Below are positions 7,725 through 16,491 of a stretch of 64,000 bases of DNA, one piece after another. The notes under the pieces are model-generated. The model had not been told where the DNA came from, did not search any database, and saw nothing but the letters and a program-made list of their open reading frames with translations. Positions within the stretch are counted from its first letter, which is position 1. The number at the start of each line of letters is the position of its first letter. The translations under genes were made by a program, and so were the position numbers. The DNA is taken from assembly GCF_044197065.1 (NCBI RefSeq), contig NZ_JBIQOI010000011.1, positions 62,001 to 126,000 on the forward strand. Direction: 5' to 3'. The stretch comes from Kluyvera ascorbata_C. Lineage in GTDB: Bacteria; Pseudomonadota; Gammaproteobacteria; Enterobacterales; Enterobacteriaceae.

Positions 7725-9182
7725 GTGTCTGAACTGTCTCAATTATCCCCGCAGCCGCTGTGGGATATTTTTGCCAAAATCTGTTCTATTCCGCACCCTT
7801 CTCATCACGAAGAGCAGCTCGCCGCACACATCGTTGGCTGGGCAAAAGAAAAAGGGCTTCACGCCGAGCGTGACCAGGTTGGCAACATTCTGATTCGCAA
7901 AGCCGCCACCCCGGGTATGGAAAACCGTAAACCGGTTGTGCTGCAGGCCCACCTCGATATGGTGCCGCAGAAAAACAATGACACCGTACACGACTTCGCT
8001 AAAGACCCGATTCAACCGTACATCGACGGTGAGTGGGTAAAAGCACGCGGCACCACGCTGGGCGCTGATAACGGTATTGGTATGGCCTCCGCACTGGCGG
8101 TGCTGTCTGATGAATCCGTTGAGCATGGCCCGCTGGAAGTGCTGCTGACCATGACCGAAGAGACCGGTATGGACGGCGCGTTCGGTCTGCAACCAAACTG
8201 GCTGCAGGGCGATATCCTTATCAACACCGACTCTGAAGAAGAGGGTGAAATCTACATGGGTTGCGCCGGTGGTATCGATTTCACCAGCAACCTGCCGCTG
8301 ACCCGCGAAGCGATTCCTGCGGGCTTCCAGACCTTCAAGCTGACGCTGAAAGGCCTGAAAGGCGGCCACTCCGGCGGTGATATTCACCTCGGTCTCGGCA
8401 ACGCCAACAAGCTGCTGGCACGCTTCCTGGTGGCTCACGCTGCGGAACTGGATCTGCGTCTGGTTGATTTCACCGGCGGTACCCTGCGTAACGCTATTCC
8501 ACGCGAAGCCTTTGCCGCTATCGCGATTCCAGCAGATAAAGTTGATGCGCTGAAAGGGCTGGTTGAAACCTACCTGCACATTCTGCAAAACGAACTGTCT
8601 GCCAAAGAGAAGAACCTGACCCTGGTGCTGGAAGCGAATACCGTTGAAGGTAAAGCGCTGACCACCGCGTCTCGCGATGCTTTCATTCAGTTGCTGAACG
8701 CGACCCCTAACGGTGTGATTCGTAACTCCGACGTGGCAAAAGGCGTGGTTGAAACGTCGCTGAACGTCGGCGTGGTTTCCTTCACTGAAGATACCGCAAC
8801 CATTCACTGCCTGATTCGTTCCCTGCTCGACAGCGGTAAAGATTACGTGGTGAGCATGCTGGAATCTCTGGGCGCGCTGGCGGGTGCACAAACCCAGCCT
8901 AAAGGCGGCTACCCAGGCTGGCAGCCGGATGCAAACTCTCCGGTAATGAAGCTGGTGCGTGAAACCTATCAGCGCCTGTTCAACAAGGTGCCGAACATTC
9001 AGATTATCCACGCGGGTCTGGAATGTGGTCTGTTCAAGAAACCGTATCCGGATATGGATATGGTTTCCATTGGGCCAACCATCACCGGGCCACACTCTCC
9101 GGATGAGCAGGTTCATATCGAAAGCGTTGGCCAGTACTGGCAACTGCTGACGGAACTGCTGAAAGCGATTCCGGCGAAGTAA
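7725..9182 (+). CDS. pepD: Aminoacyl-histidine dipeptidase (peptidase D)
   Basis: PepD is a cytoplasmic zinc dipeptidase of the M20 family that cleaves dipeptides such as carnosine. The start is a GTG at 7725 giving MSELSQLSPQPLWDIF, with TAAGGAG 7 nt upstream. That gives 485 residues, the E. coli length; a longer in-frame extension to 7698 lacks a ribosome site. Metal and catalytic motifs are visible: LQAHLDMVPQ, TTLGADNGIGMA, and TEETGMDGAFG. The dimerisation domain carries GGHSGGDIHLG. A long open frame on the opposite strand is only a codon-usage shadow. Confidence 0.97.
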   Translation: MSELSQLSPQPLWDIFAKICSIPHPSHHEEQLAAHIVGWAKEKGLHAERDQVGNILIRKAATPGMENRKPVVLQAHLDMVPQKNNDTVHDFAKDPIQPYIDGEWVKARGTTLGADNGIGMASALAVLSDESVEHGPLEVLLTMTEETGMDGAFGLQPNWLQGDILINTDSEEEGEIYMGCAGGIDFTSNLPLTREAIPAGFQTFKLTLKGLKGGHSGGDIHLGLGNANKLLARFLVAHAAELDLRLVDFTGGTLRNAIPREAFAAIAIPADKVDALKGLVETYLHILQNELSAKEKNLTLVLEANTVEGKALTTASRDAFIQLLNATPNGVIRNSDVAKGVVETSLNVGVVSFTEDTATIHCLIRSLLDSGKDYVVSMLESLGALAGAQTQPKGGYPGWQPDANSPVMKLVRETYQRLFNKVPNIQIIHAGLECGLFKKPYPDMDMVSIGPTITGPHSPDEQVHIESVGQYWQLLTELLKAIPAK

Positions 9183-9220
9183 GTTCGGAGCCGTTCCCGG
9201 TGGCTCTTCGCTTGGCCGGG

Positions 9221-9646
9221 CTACTTGGTTCTGGGCTTTCCCGGCGGCGCTTCAACCTCTTGTTCTGCCACCACCACGAACTCCAGTCGTTCAAAACACG
9301 CTTTGGCCGTCATGCTCGCTTCTACCGTTAGCGTTCCCGTCGGTACCCTGGCGAACAGCGCTTCCAGCAGCGCGCTGGCAATGCCCTGTCTCGTATAAGT
9401 TGGGTCGACAAACAGCAGGTCGATATAGCACTCAACGGCGGTGACAAAACCCACCGCCGCTTCATCAACCGTTGCCACCAGCACCAGAGAGTCCGCCATT
9501 TTTTGTCGCCAGCGCGCGTCATCTACCTGTGCCCAGGCGTTTACCTGCGCCGGTGAATAGTGCTGGCTGGCGGTTTCCCGCACCGCGCGCTGGAAAATCT
9601 GGCACAGCGTGGAGAAGTCCTCGTCACGGTAATCACGAATTATCAT
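9221..9646 (-). CDS. yafP: GNAT-family N-acetyltransferase, YafP-like
   Basis: The 141-residue product follows E. coli YafP through most of its length (ASQHYSPAQVNAWAQVDDARW, YIDLLFVDPTYTRQGIASAL). The latter is the GNAT acetyl-CoA-binding motif A (R/Q-x-x-G-x-A). The substrate is not known. The start lies 2 nt after the dinB stop, so it is translated with dinB and should share its SOS control, as in E. coli. The last 15 or so residues (VEAPPGKPRTK) differ from the E. coli C-terminus and end about 10 residues early, possibly through an old frameshift or rearrangement. The E. coli yafN and yafO genes are absent. Confidence 0.85.
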   Translation of the reverse strand: MIIRDYRDEDFSTLCQIFQRAVRETASQHYSPAQVNAWAQVDDARWRQKMADSLVLVATVDEAAVGFVTAVECYIDLLFVDPTYTRQGIASALLEALFARVPTGTLTVEASMTAKACFERLEFVVVAEQEVEAPPGKPRTK

Positions 9647-9648
9647 GG

Positions 9649-10704
9649 TTAAATCCCTAATAACAGCTGCCGTTCCAGCTGTGGGTCCAGCAGCGTCACG
9701 TGCAGGCCCACCAGGCGCACTCCGCGCCCGGCACGACGCTCGTGCCAGGCTTTGTAGGCCGTCGCGAGCAGATCATCTTTGGTCAGCTTCGGCCAGACGT
9801 GCTCCTGGGTGGTTTGCTGGAAATCATTAAATTTGAGTTTTATCCCCTGCCGGGCAATGCGCAGGTCGGGCCGGACCTTCGCCAGCCGCCGTTCCAGCTC
9901 GGGGTAGAGACGCTCCACGATCGCCTCGCAGTCAGCCCATTCGTGAATATCTTCTTCCAGCGTACGCTCCACGCCAACCGATTTACGCTGGCGATCGTTA
10001 TGGATCTCCCGCTCGTCAATCCCCTGGCTGCGTTCCCAGAGGACCCGCCCAAACTTGCCAAAGCGTTTAAGCAGCATGGCGAGATCGCAGTTCTGTACAT
10101 CTTCACAGGTGCGCAGCCCCATACTTTCAAGCTTTGCCGCAGACACCTTCCCCACGCCAGGAATTTTGCCAAGCGGCAGGGTTTTGAGAAAAGCGGGCAC
10201 CTCATCAGGCGTCAGCACAAACTGACCATCCGGCTTATTGAGGTCTGAAGCAATTTTGGCGAGAAACTTCACCGGAGCGACCCCCGCCGAAGCGGTCAGA
10301 GAAAGCTCGTTAAAGATAGTTTGCCGAATCTCCTGCGCCATCAGCGTCGCTGAGCCGTGGCAGTGCGGGCTATCGCTGACGTCCAGATAGGCTTCATCAA
10401 GTGAGAGCGGTTCGATAAGCGAGGTATAGCGGGAGAAGATCTCGCGGATATGATTAGAGGCTTCCCGATAGGCTTCAAAGCGCCCCGGCAGCAGGGTGAG
10501 ATGTGGGCAGAGCTTCAGCGCCATTCCCGTCGGCATGGCGCTGCGCACGCCAAACTTGCGCGCCGGATAGTTTGCGGTGCTAATCACCCCGCGCTGCACG
10601 CGGCTGCCGCCAATGGCGATAGGAATATCACGCAGCGCCGGGTTATCGCGCATTTCAACCGCTGCAAAAAAGCAGTCCATGTCGATATGGATAATTTTTC
10701 GCAT
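9649..10704 (-). CDS. dinB: DNA polymerase IV (DinB)
   Basis: DinB is the Y-family translesion polymerase of the SOS response. With the start at the ATG at 10704 (GGGGAG 5 nt upstream) the product is 351 residues, as in E. coli; the frame upstream to 10725 is not needed. Catalytic residues are visible: D8 in IHIDMDCFFAAVE with the steric-gate F13, and the SLDEAYLDV motif. The C-terminus LERQLLLGI matches the beta-clamp-binding tail. A good LexA box lies just upstream. A GNAT gene follows 2 nt after the stop. Confidence 0.97.
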   Translation of the reverse strand: MRKIIHIDMDCFFAAVEMRDNPALRDIPIAIGGSRVQRGVISTANYPARKFGVRSAMPTGMALKLCPHLTLLPGRFEAYREASNHIREIFSRYTSLIEPLSLDEAYLDVSDSPHCHGSATLMAQEIRQTIFNELSLTASAGVAPVKFLAKIASDLNKPDGQFVLTPDEVPAFLKTLPLGKIPGVGKVSAAKLESMGLRTCEDVQNCDLAMLLKRFGKFGRVLWERSQGIDEREIHNDRQRKSVGVERTLEEDIHEWADCEAIVERLYPELERRLAKVRPDLRIARQGIKLKFNDFQQTTQEHVWPKLTKDDLLATAYKAWHERRAGRGVRLVGLHVTLLDPQLERQLLLGI

Positions 10705-10722
10705 CTGGCTCCCCTCACAAAT

Positions 10723-10742
10723 CACTGTTTAAGTATACAGTG
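10723..10742 (-). promoter_or_regulatory. LexA (SOS) box upstream of dinB
   Basis: CACTGTTTAAGTATACAGTG has the CTGT-N8-ACAG core and near-complete dyad symmetry of enterobacterial LexA sites. It ends 18 bp before the dinB ATG, a normal position for repression. Confidence 0.9.
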
Positions 10743-10771
10743 CATTTATGCATTGAGGAAAGCCGACGCGG

Positions 10772-11416
10772 CTACATTTTCGGCGAGTTCATCATAAAGC
10801 GGGCATCGCACAGGTAGCGCACCGCCTCCTTGCCCCTATCCGCTGCCGGGCTCCCCGCCATGCTCACAAACAGCTTGTTCACCTTTCTGACGTGGGAATG
10901 CAGCAACTTTTCAATCGTCATCTGCCGAAACGCATCATCCGCCATGCAGAAAAGCTCGTAGTCACCCAAGCGCTCGCCGCAGGTTTCGCAGTGGTTCATC
11001 CAGTAACGCAGCCCTGTCGTTTTACTTTTATCAACATAGTAATTTTTCGCTTTGATGTTCTTTTTTATCGCCTCAGGAAGTTCATTAATGTGGAAGACAA
11101 AGCTATTACGCTTCACGGACTCCCACCCTTTTCCATCCTGACATTTGCGCAGATAACGGGTAAACATCACCGCAATAATGGAGGTAGGAAGATGGCAATT
11201 CCAGCAGGTCATCTTCGTTGAAACCACCAGATAGTAAGGCGCCATTATGTTAAAGCTATCCATATCATAAGCATAACCACCGAGCGCTTCCGTCAGCTCG
11301 TGCTCTTCCACATACCATACGTTCGAATCCGCATCGTAATGTGCCCCCTGGCAGACGGCCTGTGCAACGTCGTCGGTGTGAATATCCAGCGGGATGATAC
11401 GTGCCGCATCAATCAC
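10772..11416 (-). CDS. Uncharacterised protein with DUF5710-like start and two CxxC pairs
   Basis: The 214-residue product starts at a GTG (11416) with a perfect AGGAGG 5 nt upstream. Residues about 8-36 (IPLDIHTDDVAQAVCQGAHY...VWYV) resemble the short DUF5710 module found in proteins tied to plasmids and phages. Two cysteine pairs, CWNC at 71-74 and CETC at 143-146, probably bind one zinc. I recognise no catalytic motif. It sits between the laf terminator and dinB, on the strand of both but outside the laf operon, so it should have its own promoter in the terminator-proximal gap. K-12 has no equivalent here that I know of. Function unknown. Confidence 0.8.
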   Translation of the reverse strand: MIDAARIIPLDIHTDDVAQAVCQGAHYDADSNVWYVEEHELTEALGGYAYDMDSFNIMAPYYLVVSTKMTCWNCHLPTSIIAVMFTRYLRKCQDGKGWESVKRNSFVFHINELPEAIKKNIKAKNYYVDKSKTTGLRYWMNHCETCGERLGDYELFCMADDAFRQMTIEKLLHSHVRKVNKLFVSMAGSPAADRGKEAVRYLCDARFMMNSPKM

Positions 11417-11442
11417 GTTTTCCTCCTGAAAATGTTTCGGCT

Positions 11443-11467
11443 AAAAAATCCCCCGCATCTGCGGGGG
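11443..11467 (-). terminator. Terminator of the laf operon
   Basis: CCCCCGC (11450-11456) and GCGGGGG (11461-11467) form a strong stem with a 4-nt ATCT loop. On the minus strand it is followed by a T-rich tail (GATTTTTTAG). It lies 10 bp past the lafU stop. An A/T-rich right flank makes it potentially bidirectional. Confidence 0.92.
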
Positions 11468-11476
11468 AATAAAAAA

Positions 11477-12466
11477 TTATGGATTCGTCACCGCCCCTCG
11501 TCGAAGCGACGTAACCTGCTGCTGTTTATCCAGCTGATTCACCAGCGGCTGAACAATCTTCTCGCCCTGCTGACCAAAGTACTGATACAGCGTGTCCGAC
11601 GCGCTCTGCGTCAGCACCATGATTTCAATGCGACGGTTGCCCGCGCTCTCTGGGTTTTTACTGTCCAGCAGCATTTGGTCAGCCATCGCGCTCACCTGCA
11701 TGACTTTGTCATTCGGCATCCCGGCCTGCTCCAGCACGCGTCGTGCAGAGAGCGCACGGTCGCCGGAAAGGTTCCAGTTGTTGTAGATATCGCTCTTGTA
11801 GGCCATCGCGTCGGTGTGGCCGGTGATGATGATTTTGTTATCCAGCGAGTCGAATACCGGAGCCAGCTCCACCAGCAGCGATTTGAAGAACGGCATGATC
11901 CTCGCGCTACCACGCTCGAACATATTGCGGTTCTGATCGTCTTTAATCAGCACGCGCAGCCCTTGAGGAACGATCTCCATTTCAAGGTTGCTTTCCATAT
12001 GCGCGTTGCGCGCAATGGTGTTGATATCGGTCGCCAGTTCACCCAATTCTCGGGCCGATTTTTTCTTCAGCAGCGCCGTTTTCTCATTCACGTCCCTGGC
12101 TTTTTTGGCGTTCTCTTCGGTGATTTTCGCCAGCTCCTCTGGGGTGCTCGCCTGCATTTTACGTTTGGCGTTCTTACTCGCCGCCCCTGGTGCGATGGGC
12201 TGTTTTCCTACCTTATTGAGCGGCGCCATACCGCCACCGTTAAAAATAGACTGGCCATGCAGCGCAGCCACGATGTTCTCGCGGTCAGATTTGCTGACGC
12301 TGTTAACAATCCATAGCGTCATAAACAGCGCCATCATCGCCAGCGTAAAGTCCGCGAACGCAACCTTCCAGGCGCCGCCGTGGTGTCCGCCATGGTTCTT
12401 TTTAATCTGCCGCCGGATGATGGTGGTTTTTGTCCCACGATCGCGGCGATTGAGTCCCTTCGACAT
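11477..12466 (-). CDS. lafU: Lateral flagellar motor stator protein LafU (MotB-like)
   Basis: LafU is the peptidoglycan-anchored stator partner of LafT. From the ATG at 12466 (2 nt after the lafT stop) it is 329 residues. A basic N-terminus (IRRQIKKNHGGHHGG) precedes one membrane segment, FADFTLAMMALFMTLWIV, whose Asp is the proton-carrying residue of MotB proteins. The C-terminal OmpA-like peptidoglycan-binding domain has TGHTDAMAYKS and NWNLSGDRALSARRVL. The segment resembles H+-type MotB more than Na+-type PomB. In K-12 the orthologue (mbhA/lafU) is truncated; this one looks intact. Confidence 0.93.
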   Translation of the reverse strand: MSKGLNRRDRGTKTTIIRRQIKKNHGGHHGGAWKVAFADFTLAMMALFMTLWIVNSVSKSDRENIVAALHGQSIFNGGGMAPLNKVGKQPIAPGAASKNAKRKMQASTPEELAKITEENAKKARDVNEKTALLKKKSARELGELATDINTIARNAHMESNLEMEIVPQGLRVLIKDDQNRNMFERGSARIMPFFKSLLVELAPVFDSLDNKIIITGHTDAMAYKSDIYNNWNLSGDRALSARRVLEQAGMPNDKVMQVSAMADQMLLDSKNPESAGNRRIEIMVLTQSASDTLYQYFGQQGEKIVQPLVNQLDKQQQVTSLRRGAVTNP

Positions 12467-12468
12467 GC

Positions 12469-13332
12469 TTATTCTTGCTCCAGCATGGCGTTCACCCACG
12501 CATCCAGGTTTGCAAAGGTCGGTTTAGAGGCCAGATGCAGCAGCTTACGCCCCGCATCCACCGCCAGCAGCGTCGGTTTGCCGCCGGCCTGCGCCACCAG
12601 CACCGTACGCACGCACTCCAACAACGAATGCTCGGCACGCGCCTGCTGTTCCATGGAGTTCGCCAGCGGGTCCATCAGGCAGTAGCAGAAGAATACCCCG
12701 AGGAACGTCCCCACCAGCGCCGCTGCCACCTTCAGGCCAATCAGCGCGATGGAACCGTCAATGGATTGCATGGTAATGATAATCCCAAGCACCGCCGCGC
12801 AGATCCCGAACCCCGGCATCGCCTCCGCAGTACGTTGCAGGGAGCGTGAAGGCGCAAGCAGCTCTTCTTCAACGGTGTCGAGTTCCTGGTCGAGGATCCC
12901 TTCCAGTTCATGGGCATCGATTTTACCCATCGCCATCAGGCGGAAGTTATCGGCGATAAACGTCACCAAACGTTTTTGCGTCAGCACCAGCGGGTATTTC
13001 TGGAAGATAGTGCTCTCTTCCGGCTGTTCGATATGCTGGTCAAGCATGCGCAGCCCACCGTTCTGCACCAGTTCCAGCAGTTCAAACAAGCACATCAGCA
13101 GCTGACGCTGAAATTCCGGGCCCAACTGCTTCTTGCTGATGACCCCTTTAATCTGATGCATAATTTCTTTTAATACGTGGCGTGGGTTGCCAATAATCAT
13201 GGCCCCCAGCCCGGCGCCAAGAATAATGACGATTTCTGCTGGCTGCCAAATAGCAATAAGCTGGCCACCGGCCTCAAAATAACCACCAAATACACAACCT
13301 AAAACAACCAATAAACCTAAAATCTTTTGCAT
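12469..13332 (-). CDS. lafT: Lateral flagellar motor stator protein LafT (MotA-like)
   Basis: LafT is the MotA homologue, a four-helix inner-membrane protein forming the torque-generating ion channel with LafU. Starting at MQKILGLLVVLGCVFGGYFE (ATG 13332, AGAGGAT upstream) it has 287 residues, close to MotA's 295. Hydrophobic segments lie at about 2-20, 30-48, 165-185 and 195-215. The large cytoplasmic loop between pairs two and three is charged, as expected. The motif MPGFGICAAVLGIIITM holds the conserved channel proline. It lies between lafS and lafU in one transcription unit. Confidence 0.93.
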   Translation of the reverse strand: MQKILGLLVVLGCVFGGYFEAGGQLIAIWQPAEIVIILGAGLGAMIIGNPRHVLKEIMHQIKGVISKKQLGPEFQRQLLMCLFELLELVQNGGLRMLDQHIEQPEESTIFQKYPLVLTQKRLVTFIADNFRLMAMGKIDAHELEGILDQELDTVEEELLAPSRSLQRTAEAMPGFGICAAVLGIIITMQSIDGSIALIGLKVAAALVGTFLGVFFCYCLMDPLANSMEQQARAEHSLLECVRTVLVAQAGGKPTLLAVDAGRKLLHLASKPTFANLDAWVNAMLEQE

Positions 13333-13361
13333 GACATCCTCTGCATGGCAATTCGGGATTG

Positions 13362-14078
13362 TTAGTCCTGATATAAACAATCACGAATCTTGAGCGTGAT
13401 TTTCTTATTAATCTGACAAATTCGAGCTTCAGTAAGCCCTAATACCAGCGCAATCTCTTTAAGACTCATATCGTGCTGGTAATACATCGAGAGAATCAGC
13501 CCTTCTTTTTCATCAAGCTGACTCAGTGCATAGCTCAACATATCCTGAGTAATGACCTGCTCTTCCAGGCCGCGGCCGGCAAGCGATGCCACCTGCCCGT
13601 CACCGCTAAGCAGATCGTCGAGGCTGGCCAGAGATTCCGCACCTTCCAACTGCTGAAACTCCAGATAGTCCTCCGAAGTGACGCCTAGCGGAGCCAGCTC
13701 TTCCCATAGGGGTTCGCGCCCCAGATTCTTGCGAGCGTCACGAATAAGATCTTTAATTTGATGATATTTCTGCCGCAGTTGGCGCGGTCGCCAGTCAAGG
13801 CTGCGCAATTCATCCAGTATCGCGCCACGAATACGGTGTACGGCATACCCTGCGAAACCTTCGTCCGGCATGCCATAGCGGCGAATGGCATTTAATAATC
13901 CCATCAGCGCCGTCTGTTCCATGTCCTGTCGGTCAATCACGCAGTTACACTGCGGTGCTAACTGGCGTACCACTTTACGTACCAGAGGGAGATAAGCCTG
14001 CAAATAATGGCTCTCTTCCTGAGGCGTTAAAGATGGCGCAGCGCTAAATTCTTCTGACTCATATGCTGTCCGTATCAT
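13362..14078 (-). CDS. lafS: Lateral flagellar sigma28 factor LafS (FliA-like)
   Basis: LafS is a FliA-family sigma factor that should drive late lateral genes (filament, hook-associated proteins, motor). The 238 residues match FliA length. Region 2 contains RQDMEQTALMGLLNAIRRYG and the -10-recognition text FAGYAVHRIRGAILDELRSLDW. Region 4 ends with EIALVLGLTEARICQINKKITLKI, a helix-turn-helix for the -35 element. Its likely antagonist FlgM is encoded at 31.9 kb. Three candidate target promoters are listed separately. Confidence 0.94.
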   Translation of the reverse strand: MIRTAYESEEFSAAPSLTPQEESHYLQAYLPLVRKVVRQLAPQCNCVIDRQDMEQTALMGLLNAIRRYGMPDEGFAGYAVHRIRGAILDELRSLDWRPRQLRQKYHQIKDLIRDARKNLGREPLWEELAPLGVTSEDYLEFQQLEGAESLASLDDLLSGDGQVASLAGRGLEEQVITQDMLSYALSQLDEKEGLILSMYYQHDMSLKEIALVLGLTEARICQINKKITLKIRDCLYQD

Positions 14079-14098
14079 TTTCTTCCCTGGCGTGTCTC

Positions 14099-14578
14099 CT
14101 ACTGAAACACGACCTTTTTCACCAGAATATCCTTATAAGGCATCGACATTTTGCGCTTCGCTAATTCCGTTTTTAGCGTGTCAGAAACCAGCGTTTTAAT
14201 TTCTGAAATTTTCAGTGCGCGAATATCTTCATACTTCATATCTGAAAGCTCATTCACCGCAATACTCTGGTACAGCGGCTCATCTTTTTTCACTTTTTCA
14301 GCGTCTTTATCGTTTTCCACCACCATGACCAGTTCAGCCAGCATGTAGTGATCGTTTCCGTCGCTATCGTGCAGGCTGACCACGGTTTCCGGCAGAGAAA
14401 CAAAAATACTGGCGCTTTCATCCAGGGTATCGGGCGATGCTGGCGCTGGATGTTCAGCGGATGTGGCTTTTGCCACGCTGGTGCCGCCCATCACGCGATA
14501 GACCCCCCACCCGGCACCGGCGCCAACCCCCAATGCCACCACCGCGCTAATCACACTCGCTATAATGATTTTCTTCAT
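14099..14578 (-). CDS. lafF: FliL-like basal-body protein LafF
   Basis: LafF (159 residues) has the FliL plan: a single N-terminal membrane anchor (IIIASVISAVVALGVGAGAGWGVY) and a periplasmic domain with YMLAELVMVVENDKDAEKV and a C-terminal VKKVVFQ. FliL associates with stator units and supports torque. It sits between lafE (6 nt upstream) and lafS. Identity rests on domain layout and the position shared with Flag-2 loci. Confidence 0.85.
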   Translation of the reverse strand: MKKIIIASVISAVVALGVGAGAGWGVYRVMGGTSVAKATSAEHPAPASPDTLDESASIFVSLPETVVSLHDSDGNDHYMLAELVMVVENDKDAEKVKKDEPLYQSIAVNELSDMKYEDIRALKISEIKTLVSDTLKTELAKRKMSMPYKDILVKKVVFQ

Positions 14579-14584
14579 TTGCTC

Positions 14585-15748
14585 TTACACTTTGATCAGA
14601 ACAGATTCACTCTGTTGATGTTGAGGTTCATCGTTCAGGGCCAGGGCTGATTTCACCTCATCCTGTTGATGACCCGACTGTTGCTGCTGTTGAGATTGCC
14701 CTTCAGAGGAAACCTGAACATTCACTTCCATAAAATTCTGTGCCGTAAGATGCTGGCGTAGGTTGTCGCTAAACTGTTGCAACGACCGGCAAACGTCGGC
14801 CTGGTTCGCACTGATGTGAACCATCAGTTTTCCTGAGTCCAACTGGACGGCTATTTCAAGCTTGCCGAGTGAAGGTGGATCAAGGCGGATCGTTGAGGTT
14901 TGTTGCTGCTGGTTAAGCTGGAACTGAATGCGGTCTTTCAGCATCGCCGTCAGCTTTTCGCCGAGCTCGTCCGGTGATAATTCGACCGGCGTGGCCACGT
15001 GGGTCGCGATAGTCGGACCGTCGCTGATGAGTTTGGCAGGCTGCGTACCCTGCGAAGTCACGTTCACCAGGCTCTGCGCCATAGACTGCGCCGTCAGGCC
15101 CGTCGCCCGCAGGGTCTCGGTTTTCTTCACCTGCGGCTGGCGCGAAATCGCCGGGTTGGTCTGCTTCACGCGATCGGCCACCTGCTGTGCCACGCTTTGC
15201 GCTGGCTGCTCTGGTGCAATGATCCGCAGGTCCTGCGCGGAGAATTTGGCGATGGCGGCCTGCTGATCAGGCGTTTGCGCCTGCGACGTATTCTGAGCCA
15301 GCGAAGCTATCAGCCCCTGAAGCTTGGGAGAGAGCGACGCACTATCCTGCGGGGAAGCCGCGCTTCCGCTTTTGTTCTTTTTCTCCATCACATCGGCAAT
15401 CTGCTGGAGCAGCGGCGAAGAGCCGCTCCCCGCCGAGGTTGCCGCCAGCATTTTCAACATTTCACCGCCGGGCTGATTCTGGGTGCCGGTCTGCGCCACC
15501 GCATGGGCGGGCTGCGCCAGCAGCATCGCCAGCATGGCCTGCATGGCAGCCGGGTCGCTCGCATCGGTTTTTTCAGCCTGTTGATGGTTGTGTTTTGCCC
15601 CCTGCAAACGCTCTGCCGCGGCAGCCAGCGCCGCTGTCGGCAGCGAAAATTCGCCGCCATTTTCTGCGCCAGCGGCGGCAGAAATCGTGCCTTTTGCCGT
15701 CACGCCTTCCGTCAGTGAGCCGGTCGAGGCCAGTAATAGCGGGTTCAT
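14585..15748 (-). CDS. lafE: Hook-length control protein LafE (FliK-like)
   Basis: LafE is the FliK homologue, a secreted molecular ruler that also switches the export gate from hook to filament substrates. The 387 residues show the FliK pattern: a long Ala/Gln/Ser-rich low-complexity N-terminal and middle region, then a conserved C-terminal domain with LNQQQQTSTIRLDPPSLGKL and VQLDSGKLMVHISANQ, near the text that contacts FlhB. It ends in a Q-rich tail. The ATG overlaps the lafD stop (ATGA), indicating translational coupling. Confidence 0.9.
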   Translation of the reverse strand: MNPLLLASTGSLTEGVTAKGTISAAAGAENGGEFSLPTAALAAAAERLQGAKHNHQQAEKTDASDPAAMQAMLAMLLAQPAHAVAQTGTQNQPGGEMLKMLAATSAGSGSSPLLQQIADVMEKKNKSGSAASPQDSASLSPKLQGLIASLAQNTSQAQTPDQQAAIAKFSAQDLRIIAPEQPAQSVAQQVADRVKQTNPAISRQPQVKKTETLRATGLTAQSMAQSLVNVTSQGTQPAKLISDGPTIATHVATPVELSPDELGEKLTAMLKDRIQFQLNQQQQTSTIRLDPPSLGKLEIAVQLDSGKLMVHISANQADVCRSLQQFSDNLRQHLTAQNFMEVNVQVSSEGQSQQQQQSGHQQDEVKSALALNDEPQHQQSESVLIKV

Positions 15749-16062
15749 GCCTGCTCCGAAATCGTGTTAATCATTGAGTACGCCAGCACGCCTTCCTGGT
15801 GCTTTTGATGGTTATCCATGCATGCCTTTAAGGAGTCTGCGCGCTGGGTACGTCGTGCTATCAGCGCAGCAAACGCCGCGTGCAGCGTGGCTTTCGTTGC
15901 CTGAAGCTCATCGGCGGAGGCTTCCGCCGCTTCGTAGACGCGAAACTCACGCATCAACTGCTGATGTAACGCGGGTAAACGCCGCCAACGCTGTTCATCC
16001 AGCGCGGTGTTCATGGCCTCTACCAACGCGTAGAGCGCTTGCTGCCTGCTTTTGCTCTCCAT
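15745..16062 (-). CDS. lafD: Lateral flagellar protein LafD (FliT-like chaperone candidate)
   Basis: This 105-residue helical, charged protein starts at MESKSRQQALYALVEAMNTA (ATG 16062), 4 nt after the lafC stop; the longer frame to 16104 would overlap lafC. It stands where fliT follows fliS in ordinary flagellar operons, and its size and helical character fit a FliT-type chaperone for the filament cap. Sequence similarity to FliT is weak by eye, so the role is inferred from position. Confidence 0.78.
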   Translation of the reverse strand: MESKSRQQALYALVEAMNTALDEQRWRRLPALHQQLMREFRVYEAAEASADELQATKATLHAAFAALIARRTQRADSLKACMDNHQKHQEGVLAYSMINTISEQA

Positions 16063-16066
16063 GCGC

Positions 16067-16459
16067 TTACCCCAGTTTGCTCGCCAGGCCATCCCAGCCT
16101 TCACGCAGGTTGGTCAGAATGAGGATCACCTCGTCGATTTTCTCCAGCGAAAGCTCACCGCTTGCTTCATACAGGCGGTAAACGCAATGGTCGTATAGCC
16201 GGGAGAGGCTCACCACCAGCTCGCCGCCGGTGTCGAACTCCAGCGAGCTGGTCAACGCATTCAGGATATCGATGCATTTATTGATGCTTTGCGCTTTGCG
16301 GTCATAGCGTTTGTTTTCGATGTGGCTTTTGGCGCGCTCCAGCTCATCCATCAAGCCGGAAAAAAGCACCAGCACTAGCTCCAGCGGCGTGGCCGCCGCC
16401 GTGCGGGATGCAAGGTCCATCTCTTTGTATTGCGAATAGCCGTCCTGCGTGTCGTACAT
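16067..16459 (-). CDS. lafC: Flagellin export chaperone LafC (FliS-like)
   Basis: LafC is the FliS homologue that binds newly made flagellin and delivers it to the export gate. The 130 residues include the FliS signature near the start (YSQYKEMDLASRTAAATPLELVLVLFSGLMDELERAKSHIE) split as short motifs such as TPLELVLVLF, and the central LTSSLEFDTGGELVVSLSRLYDH region. It lies between lafB and lafD, the normal fliD-fliS-fliT order. Confidence 0.93.
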   Translation of the reverse strand: MYDTQDGYSQYKEMDLASRTAAATPLELVLVLFSGLMDELERAKSHIENKRYDRKAQSINKCIDILNALTSSLEFDTGGELVVSLSRLYDHCVYRLYEASGELSLEKIDEVILILTNLREGWDGLASKLG

Positions 16460-16491
16460 TTTTTCCGTGAATCCTTGCGTTAAATCGGGAG

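Noticed and set aside
7743..9143. 466-codon open frame on the strand opposite pepD
   Set aside because: It lies wholly inside pepD, has no ribosome site or recognisable domain, and is explained by codon bias of the real gene. The same applies to the long opposite-strand frames over lafU, fliI and nqrF.
11477..12466. LafTU as a sodium-driven stator powered by the nearby nqr operon
   Set aside because: The LafU membrane segment FADFTLAMMALFMTLW resembles H+-type MotB rather than Na+-type PomB, and the two loci are only neighbours in a variable region. No functional link is shown.
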